Assembly: GCF_043290135.1 (NCBI RefSeq)
Contig: NC_134700.1
Coordinates: 157,806,053-157,870,052, forward strand
Reading direction: 5' to 3'
Origin: Rhipicephalus microplus
Taxonomy: Eukaryota; Arthropoda; Arachnida; Ixodida; Ixodidae
Length of the DNA: 64,000 nt
This document shows positions 56,844 to 64,000 of this stretch, piece after piece. A program made the translations under genes and the position numbers. Under the pieces are notes generated by a model. That model was not told where the DNA came from and searched no databases. It worked only from the letters and a program-made list of their open reading frames with translations. Numbering within the stretch: position 1 is the first letter of the stretch; each line of letters starts with the position of its first letter.

Positions 56844-58109
56844 ATGAGCCGATACAAGAGCTATACAGCTAATTTCAAGCTAAAGGTCATCGACCATGCT
56901 CTAGAACACGGCAACAGGGCCGCCGGCAGGCACTTCGGCGTGGACGAGTTCTGTGTGCGCTACTGGCGACGGCAGCAAGAACAGCTTAAAGCCACGAACA
57001 AGTCACGCAAGGCCTTCCGTGGGCCTAAGACTGGAAAGTACCCACAGGTTGAGGCGGCACTACTCGAATACATCAAGAGTCTATGCGCGGATGGGTGTGC
57101 CGTTTCGATCGAGCTGCTGAGAAATCAGGCGCGCATAATTGCCCGGAAGGAAGGCATCCCGGCACGAGATTTCCGCGCGAGCAACGGGTGGGCCACACGG
57201 TTCATGCGCCGAAGTGGACTCTCGCTCAGGAAACGGACGACTCTGTGTCAGCGGCTACCTTCGGCGTACGATGATAAGGTCATCGAGTTTCATCGATTTG
57301 TGATTAGGATGCGGGAGCAAAAGAACTTCCTGCTCTCACAAATTGGAAACGCGGATCAAACTCCGCTCAACTTTGACATGCCGCCAAGCACAACGGTGGA
57401 GAAGAAGGGTGTGCGGAGCGTGCATATTAGAACGACGGGTGCCGAGAAGCAGAGGTGCACCGTCATGCTCGCCGTAACAGCGGACGGGCGGAAGCTGCCC
57501 CCATTTATTATTTTTAAGCGGAAGACCCTCCCGAAGGCCAAGTTTCCCCCTGGAATACACGTGCGTGTACAGAAGAAAGGGTGGATGACCGCCGACCTTA
57601 TGGTCGACTGGGTCAAAACTGTTTGGGGACGACGCGCTGGAGCACTTCTTTACCCGTCGCTGCTGGTTGTCGACAGCTTCCGCGGTCACCTGGTCGACTC
57701 CGTTCGGGCGAAGCTGAAGGAGCTGCGGACTGACCTCGCTGTCATTCCAGGCGGTCTGACTTCGATGTAGCCTCTTGACGTATCCTTGAACAAGCCGTTC
57801 AAGGATAATGTTCGGAGGCTGTATTCGGAATGGATGGCCGAAGGCGACCACGCAATGACTCCCGGGGGCAAGATAAAGAAGCCGTCGGTGGAGATCCTTT
57901 GTTCGTGGGTAATCGAGGCATGGTCCATGATTTCGCCAGAAATTATCGTCCGCAGCTTCAAAAAGACTAGGATCTCCAACGCCTTGGACGGGACGGAAGA
58001 CGACGTGGTCCACAAAAACGACGAGGGAGACCACGCTGAAGCTGGCGATGAGTCCGATGACGCTGCTATGAGCGACGAAGATGGCAGTCTTGATTCGGGC
58101 TCCGAGTAG
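56844..58109 (+). pseudogene. Tigger 1 transposase, single nonsense codon
   Basis: It would be 421 codons from ATG 56844. N-terminal helix-turn-helix regions (SYTANFKLKVIDHALEHGNR, AAGRHFGVDEFCVRYWRRQQ; CENP-B-like DNA-binding part with GWATRFMRRSGLSLRKRTT) precede the DDE_1 catalytic core: NADQTPL (first Asp), VVDSFRGHL (second Asp), then PLDVS (third Asp). A TAG at 57768-57770 lies just before the third Asp, where the intact relative at 59.5-58.3 kb has Gln. The rest to 58109 is open and ends in an acidic tail (DDAAMSDEDGSLDSGSE). One change separates it from an open gene, so it died recently. Confidence 0.92.
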
Positions 58110-58137
58110 TTCGCCGAAGAGACTAATTTATTAGCTA

Positions 58138-59894
58138 CCGTATATACTCGTGTAAGGGCCGCACTTTTTTTTCGAAAATTTTGCTAGGTGCGGCCCTTAC
58201 ACGAATCAGGCCGATTTAGTACAGGCAGTACAGGCCAAAGGTCTGTACTGTTTATGCAACAGTAGCAGAGTGCAAGAGTCACAAATGACATGCCAGAAAT
58301 GTTTTTATTCGGATTCCATTTCGCTGTCCTCGTTCTCGGAGGAGCTCGCCTCGGCGTCCGCGTCTTCCCAGAGACGGTCATCTTCGGTGCCGTTCATGGA
58401 GTTCGAAATTCCCGTTACCTTGAAGCTTTTAGCAACTACTTCTACTGACATGGCACGCCACGCATTCAAAATCCATTCACACACCTGTTGGAGCGACGCC
58501 CGCTTCAGCCGTCCTGTAGGGGTCTTCTCGTGGACGCCTCCAGCCATCCATTCAGAGTAACATCGGCGAAATTCCACTTTGAATGGTCTGTTGACGCATA
58601 CGTCGAGCGGCTGCAGCACACTCGTCAGGCCACCGGGAATGACGGCCAAGTCCGTACGAGTTGCGGCAACTCGGTTCTTGACGCGGTCGGTCAAGTGGCC
58701 CCTAAAGCTGTCCAAAACAAGGAGGGCTTTCCGTTGTAACAGCCCTCCAGGTCTGTTTGCCCAGACGGTCTTAATCCAGTCAACGACCAGTTCCTCGGAC
58801 ATCCAGCCCTTCTCTTGCGCACGTACGACGATTCCCTGAGGGAACTTCTCTTTTGGGAGAGTCTTCCTTTTAAATACGACGTACGGCGGAAGCCTCCTGC
58901 CGTCTGCCGTGATGCACAACATCACAGTGCACCTTTGGCGTTCTGCACCAGTCGTGCGCACAGACACACTTTTCGCACCTTTTAAATCCACTGTGGTGCT
59001 TTCCGGTGCATCGAACCACACAGGTGTCTGGTCCGCATTCCCAATTTGGGACAGGTCGTATTCATGCTCCCTCCTGAGAGCATTCACGAAGCGATGAAAC
59101 TTAATGACGTGGTCTTCGTACTCGCGCGGCAGTTTTTGGCAAATCGTCGTTCGGCGCCGAATAGAAAGCTGGTTACGGTTCATAAACCGCGTAGCCCAGC
59201 CCCGACTTGCCTTGAATTGTGCCGGGGGTATTTCCATGTGGCGAGCGATGCTGAGGGCTTTGACGCGTATCATGTCAGTCGATACGGCGTAGCCGTCCCT
59301 TCGTGTGTCGACGACGTAGTTGACGAGCTCGCTTTCGAGTTGCGGGTACTTGCACTTTTTCCCGCGAAACGCCTTTCGGCTCCTGTTAGTAGCGGCGAGG
59401 GCATCTTTCTGATTCATCCAGTAACGCACGCGCTTCTCATCGACGTCGTACTTTCGTCCAGCTTCCCGCTTCCCGTGCTCCTCGGCATAGTCAATCACTT
59501 GCAGCTTAAATGCTGCAGTGAATGATCTCAGATGCCGGCCCATCGTCCGTCACGTGCGCTGGCTTCTGCAGGGTTCACTACAACCAACAAAGTGACACCG
59601 ACGACACCGATCTGAAGTCGCGCTGCCAACGTATCGACACGATGCTAGGAACGATGCCAACAAAGAGGCCGCACAAGGCAAATATGGCGGCGCGCTGTCA
59701 ACAGCGTGGTCGGCGCGTCGGCGGAAGTAGAATAAAAGCGGAAAAGCGTGCAGCGCCATCTGGCTGTAAATGAACTAACTACACTTTTCTGGCGGGACAT
59801 TTTGAACTTTTTTTTTTTTTTTTTTCGAAATATCCGCTTTCAAAGTTGGGGTGCGGCCCTTACACGAGGGCGGCCCTTACACGAGTATATACGG
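58138..59894 (-). mobile_element. pogo/Tigger element 2, nested and apparently autonomous
   Basis: The ends are CCGTATATACTCGTGTAAGG at 58138 and its exact reverse complement ending at 59894, with TA on both sides (58136-58137 and 59895-59896). The subterminal block GTGCGGCCCTTACACGA recurs inside each end. The length is 1757 bp. It is inserted about 30 bp after the Tigger 1 transposase stop and therefore postdates Tigger 1. Confidence 0.92.
58305..59543 (-). CDS. Tigger 2 transposase, intact
   Basis: A 412-codon ORF without breaks. CENP-B-type N-terminus: SFTAAFKLQVIDYAEEHGKR, KYDVDEKRVRYWMNQKDAL, then GWATRFMNRNQLSIRRRTT. DDE_1 core with all three acids: NADQTPVWFD, VLDSFRGHL and LQPLDVCVN. 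The C-terminal tail is acidic (ENEDSEMESE). It shares its whole layout with Tigger 1 but is clearly diverged, so it is a separate family. It should cut and paste at TA sites. With perfect ends it looks mobilisation-competent. Confidence 0.95.
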   Translation of the reverse strand: MGRHLRSFTAAFKLQVIDYAEEHGKREAGRKYDVDEKRVRYWMNQKDALAATNRSRKAFRGKKCKYPQLESELVNYVVDTRRDGYAVSTDMIRVKALSIARHMEIPPAQFKASRGWATRFMNRNQLSIRRRTTICQKLPREYEDHVIKFHRFVNALRREHEYDLSQIGNADQTPVWFDAPESTTVDLKGAKSVSVRTTGAERQRCTVMLCITADGRRLPPYVVFKRKTLPKEKFPQGIVVRAQEKGWMSEELVVDWIKTVWANRPGGLLQRKALLVLDSFRGHLTDRVKNRVAATRTDLAVIPGGLTSVLQPLDVCVNRPFKVEFRRCYSEWMAGGVHEKTPTGRLKRASLQQVCEWILNAWRAMSVEVVAKSFKVTGISNSMNGTEDDRLWEDADAEASSSENEDSEMESE

Positions 59895-60165
59895 TAGTGA
59901 CCTTTGTCTGTGCAAATAAACCTTGATTTGGGTCGAACATGTAGTTTCATTGTAAAGGTAAGCCTTGTATCAGCACTTTTTGAAGCTTTTAGTTGCTTGT
60001 GGAAAAACTGCAATTTGTGGCCGTTTTCTTTTTTTTTTCCTTGCGCTGTACCTTTCCGCGGAAAATTTTCCCCGCGTAATTATCGCACCCCCAACTTTCC
60101 ATGGGTTTTTTGGGAAAAAAAGTGCGAGGATTATGCGAGTAAATACGGTAAGTGTGGTTTCGAGT

Positions 60166-60640
60166 TCATTTAAAACGGCACGGTTCTCCTTCGCCGAGGC
60201 CCTTGGCATAAGCTACATGAGGCACTGGCTTCAAAGTTTCATTGTTCTCGCAATCCGATTCCTTCAAGTCGCTCTCGCCACGTACTTCATTCACATTGCC
60301 CCAATCCATGCATGGTTCCGCAGTGTCGGCATCATCATCGGCCGTAATTAAGCCATCGCAACAGATGTCCCACCCGCTCTCCCAGGTCGGAGTCGACAAC
60401 GCGCTGCCACAAATCGCCGCCACAGTTCGGAAGCTTCAGGCTTGGCATCGGGCCCGACGTCGACGAAGTCGGCCTCGCAAAAACAGTTTCGCACGCATGT
60501 AGCCGTCACCGCCGCCCACAAAATATTCACCATCTCCACACCTGAATACCGGGGCGCCCAAAGCGAGTTGGCTGCCATGTGGTCAACAGCTATGATCAAG
60601 CGCTCCGCAACGCGGCACTTAACGCGCGAATTACGCTCAA
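60166..60640 (-). pseudogene. C-terminal fragment of another Tigger/CENP-B-like transposase
   Basis: Reading leftward, about 60640-60350 carries WLERNSRVKCRVAERLIIAV and MVNILWAAVTATCVRNCFCE. These resemble the region after the DDE core in Tigger/jerky transposases (a helix-rich segment ending NCF..AGF). A frame break near 60420 leads to an acidic tail to 60166. No catalytic core is preserved. The long minus ORF to 61025 is not coding beyond this part. Confidence 0.5.
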
Positions 60641-61029
60641 GCCAAGCGGTCACACTTTCGACGTTTTGTTGAGCGGGAGGAAAAAGCGTGCTAGTCCTCC
60701 CGTCAGCCATCATGACCACACACGCACACCAAAAGCGAGCAAGACGTGCACACGCGACACATATGCCAGAACGCGTAGAACAGCTCTGGGCCTGTTTCCA
60801 GTCAGAAAACGAAACTAATTCGAGCCAGCGTGGCGGGCGTCGCGGAGTGGTGGAGACGGGCGAAGGGGTTGTGATCAAGAGAGAAGAGCAGACTTGCGAG
60901 AAAAGGGCAAGGAATTGCGATAAAGAGAGGGGAGAATGCGGTGGGAGGGCGACCTTGAAAACCCCAAGACTCTGGGAGGAGGCAGGTTGGGTAGCTTTCT
61001 TGAAAGGTCCGCGAAACTCGTGCATAGAA

Positions 61030-62160
61030 AAACTTGGAAAGAGTGCCTGCGCGCGCAGAAGTCAAAGCATGGCCGCTTGGATTGGTGCATGCGGCGGTAT
61101 TCGAAGAATCGGCGGCCATAGTCAAAAAATTGTTTTGTTGCGCCAGCGGGTTTGCGTGGCCTCACGAACTTCGAAGTTTCACGATTCGTTCCGTGCAAAT
61201 CAACAGCCGCTTTCGTGCTTCCACACGCGTGCGTAAGGCATGCTGAGCCAAGTGCGAACTGAGCGAGAACAAGTCCGAAACACGAAACGAATCGCAAATT
61301 ATCAGAGTCGGTGGGGTAGGGTGCGTGCGTGCACTAGATGCAGACTATCGGATACAGTCAGTGGCCGATGTTGGCAAATGGTCTGGTCACTCTAGGCCAG
61401 CGACGCCAATGACAGTACCAGCGATCAAAAGCAGGTAGTTGGCCGACCGGTCTTCGAAAGATCGGTGGCTGTGTGAAAACATGGGTCTCGTCTGGCGATG
61501 CAGGGTTCTCAGAATAGTAAGGGGACAAAGGATGGAGGGGTGCGTAACAAAAAGCAGTCGCGTCATGGAGGAAGGAAACAGCTTTCCTTCCTCTGTGGGT
61601 TGGGGAGAGCGGCAACTAGTGGGTCGTGGAGGCAGGGTTGGCATTTAACAATAAGAATGTATAGGCACCTCGCTGGTGCTTGATCGGTGGTCGAAATTGG
61701 TTTCTCGGGAAGTCGGCAGACCGCCGACTCGTTCGCTGTCACCGATCAGCGGCGCTTGGGGACGTTCGTTGTAAGTGCAATTTTGTGCCATTGAACCAAT
61801 GTATATTTTCACGGTCGCGTGGATATTGTTCGTTTTAAGCGAAAGTTCGTTTTAAGTGGGGCCACGTGATTTGTCGAGAGAAGAGCAAGCAATTTTTAGC
61901 TGACTGATAAAATTGGGAATTCTAGGCCGCGTGCTGTTCTGTAATATTTGGCTCGCGTGTTGTTGGGAGCCTCTACTACCGATCGGCAGTGTTTTTTGAC
62001 CATGCTCAAAAAGTGTTGCAGGGTGCCTTAAAGCATCATGCGTACCATCAATGCATGGAGCTTCAATCCAATCTCAGCCAAGCCAAAGTGGCAGGTGTGC
62101 ATCGCTGTATGTTTTCTTGTGTCTGTTCCTTGTGCCTTTCATTGTGTCGGTTCTGTGGTT
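61030..62160. other. Intron DNA with no confident feature
   Basis: A repeated GTTCGTTTTAAG at 61828-61856 resembles termini of Tigger/mariner elements, but I found no partner. No coding sequence is supported. Confidence 0.35.
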
Positions 62161-62165
62161 ACACT

Positions 62166-62360
62166 ATGGGGCAATACGGAAGCTATACGGCTTCTTTCAA
62201 GTTGAAAATGATTGATCATGCCCTACACAATGGCAGTAGGGCTGTCGGTAAACCCTTTGGAGTTGACGAGTTTGGTGTTTGCCACTGGAAATGACAGCAC
62301 AAGCAGCTAAAAGCCACCAAGACGCGTTGGGCCTGCTGTGTGCCTAAGACTGGAATTAAT
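62166..62360 (+). pseudogene. Tigger transposase N-terminal fragment
   Basis: MGQYGSYTASFKLKMIDHAL then HNGSRAVGKPFGVDEFGVCH matches the N-terminus of Tigger 1. A TGA at 62292-62294 interrupts it, and the similarity stops near 62360. It is a third, older Tigger copy. Confidence 0.75.
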
Positions 62361-63214
62361 GGTAAACTTTGAAGCAGAATCTCAATGGTACAATTACGGT
62401 TGATACGAATTTCAGGATGGTATGAATTTGAAGGTTGCTTTAGATGGACTATTCATATAAAATGCGCCGTGATTCGGTGTTGTACTAATGGTTTCTCCAG
62501 CCTCTGTGGATAATACAAACGTGCAATCACCTCCTTGCAAGTAAATGCAGGAAAGTTCACCAAAATTTTTCTTGCTTCACCGTGTCAGTGGCCGGAAAAC
62601 AATGCCGTGATGGAAACGCGAAAAAACGGTCCCAGACCAATTTTTTCGTCACATGGTAGCTTAGCGCCTTTCCACTTCACGAAGGCAACCAACGCAACGG
62701 CACGGCTCAAACCATGTGATGTGAACAACCGGCCACCCCTTCAACATGGCAGCAAAGGTATCAGCGGTGGTTCGCATCGGTGCAATCGCAAACTACCTGC
62801 ACAGCACGACAAAGCTCCCAGCCTCGACAGAGACGCTTTCATCAAGAGCTTGATTTAAACAGTCGTGTCTCATTAATTCGAACATGCTTACTTCGAACTT
62901 TGGTTAATTTGAACTCACAATGAGGTCTTGTCAAAGCTATGTGTATTTCAATTGGTGAAAACGCCCGGTGATTCGAACGTGCAAGCACTTGCGATGGTTA
63001 ATTCGAACATATCGTGCTCCGAAAATGCTCTCAGCACCCCACCCAATCCCGCCGCAACACCTCCGACACCTTAACGCTGTGCGAAGGAAAGGAAAAGGGG
63101 AAAAAAAAAGGCTGCGGTGAAATGTTTGCTCTCTCTCAAATGCCGATCTGTGACGTGCCTGTGCCACGCTTCTCCCTTTTCCCCCCCTGCCACGTTAAGA
63201 CCCTTCTATTTGCA
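62361..63214. other. Decayed transposon ends, no gene
   Basis: GTCTCATTAATTCGAACATG at 62868 and related TTAATTTGAACT and TTAATTCGAACA motifs (62904, 62998) look like the subterminal repeats of a Tigger-type element. The partner end was not found. Confidence 0.4.
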
Positions 63215-64000
63215 ACGCAAGAAAAGAGGTGACAAGGACTTGAAGAATTACAGGCCGATCAGCTTGCTCTCTGTAGTATACAAGCTATTTACAAAGGTTA
63301 TTGCTAACAGAGTAAAGAAAACATTAGAATTCAATCAACCAAAGGAACAAGCAGGATTTCGAACAGGCTACTCAACAATTGACCACATTCATACTATCAA
63401 TCAGGTAATAGAGAAATGCTCAGAATATAACCAACCACTATAGATAGCCTTCATAGATTACGAGAAGGCGTTTGATTCAGTGGAAATATCAGCCGTCAAG
63501 CAGACACTGCGAAGTCAGGGCGTAGATGAAGTATATATAAACATTCTGGAAGAAATCTACAGGGGATCAACTGCTACCATAGTGCTTCATAAAGAAAGCA
63601 ACAGAATACCAATCAAGAAGGGTGTAAGGCAGGGGGACACAATCTCCCCTATGCTATTTACAGAGTGCTTACAGGAGGTTTTTCAGAAGCCTAGAATGGG
63701 AACAGTTAGGGATAAGAGTTAATGGAGAGTACCTCAGTAACCTGCGCTTTGTCCATGACATTGCATTGCTGAGTAACTTGGGGGACGAATTGCAACTCAT
63801 GATTACGGAGTTAGACAAGGAGAGCAGAAAGGTGGGTCTTAAAATTAATCTGCAGAAAACGAAAGTAATGTACAACAACCTCGGAAAAGAGCAGCGCTTC
63901 GAGATAGGTAATAGTGCACTTCAAGTTGTAAAAGACTATGTCTACTTAGGGCAGGTAATAACCGCAGAGCCGAATCACGAGATTGAAGTAACTAGAAGAA
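63215..64000 (+). pseudogene. RTE-type LINE, reverse transcriptase (runs off the right edge)
   Basis: Motifs are [54 protein letters not shown] (palm A) and KKGVRQGDTISPMLF (domain B), then YVYLGQVIT. It is 5'-truncated with no endonuclease. A TAG at 63441-63443, a 1-nt insertion near 63690, and the change of catalytic FADD to FVHD (near 63750) make it inactive. It is close to the inverted copy at 29.5-30.3 kb (shared ITELDKESRKVGLKINLQKT). Confidence 0.88.

Larger units (their letters stand above)
55929..60148 (+). mobile_element. pogo/Tigger element 1 (carries nested Tigger 2)
   Basis: Terminal repeats are CCGTATTTACTTGCATAATC at 55929 and, in reverse, CCGTATTTACTCGCATAATC at 60148. TA dinucleotides on both sides (55927-55928 and 60149-60150) fit the TA target of Tc1/mariner/pogo elements. 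Subterminal TGCGAGGAT/ATTATCGCAC motifs repeat within each end. Removing the nested element leaves about 2.46 kb with one transposase gene. Confidence 0.88.

Noticed and set aside
60348..61025. 225-codon minus-strand ORF as a host gene
   Set aside because: Only its C-terminal part resembles a transposase. The rest is intron DNA and a frame break cuts the tail.
61820..61870. GTTCGTTTTAAG repeats as one end of the element beginning near 55758
   Set aside because: The two ends do not match well enough as inverted repeats.

Overview
The window reads as chelicerate, most likely hard-tick (ixodid), nuclear DNA. I infer this from several decayed tRNA-derived SINEs that resemble the tick family known as Ruka, from two spliced host genes with long introns full of repeats, and from very dense and diverse transposable elements with long (TA)n tracts. 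Nothing in it is prokaryotic.

Two host genes can be supported, both on the plus strand. The first (about 8.8-15.9 kb) is a two-exon M13 (neprilysin/ECE-like) membrane protein. Its fold landmarks and C-terminus are recognisable, but the zinc and catalytic motifs are gone, so it looks like a pseudoprotease. The second is the 5' part of ABCF2 (GCN20-type ABC-F ATPase). Three coding exons lie at 49.8, 53.2 and 54.7 kb, all joined at phase-1 introns, and intron 3 runs out of the window.

The rest is layered transposon DNA. 0-8 kb: a minus-strand, two-ORF non-LTR element beside a decayed Ty3/gypsy element that keeps only its 3' LTR. 9-14 kb: the M13 intron, with a Penelope-type hammerhead remnant, (TA)n tracts and a long foldback element. 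17.8-21.9 kb: LINE fragments, a nearly perfect palindrome, and a compact LTR element with about 107-bp LTRs and a single Gag-like ORF. 21.9-27.9 kb: a nest in which a LINE sits in a tRNA-like sequence, inside a TIR element, inside an inverted SINE pair. 28.4-35.7 kb: two decayed P-element/THAP transposase relics, one holding a 5'-inverted RTE insertion. 37-41.7 kb: an array of about 450-bp units, each carrying a tRNA cloverleaf, in head-to-head orientation, interrupted by a second LINE. 41.7-46.8 kb: an intact Ty3/gypsy element with identical 151-bp LTRs. 55-64 kb (ABCF2 intron 3): a pogo/Tigger element carrying a second Tigger with an intact transposase, further Tigger relics, and the start of an RTE LINE.

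The observation I consider most interesting is that the two L1/Tx1-like LINEs in the window are each inserted at the 5' end of a tRNA-like sequence, in the same orientation, with 15- and 18-bp target duplications covering the acceptor-stem to A-box region. This suggests a tRNA-targeting retrotransposon lineage. Both insertions were read by eye, so the claim rests on n=2.
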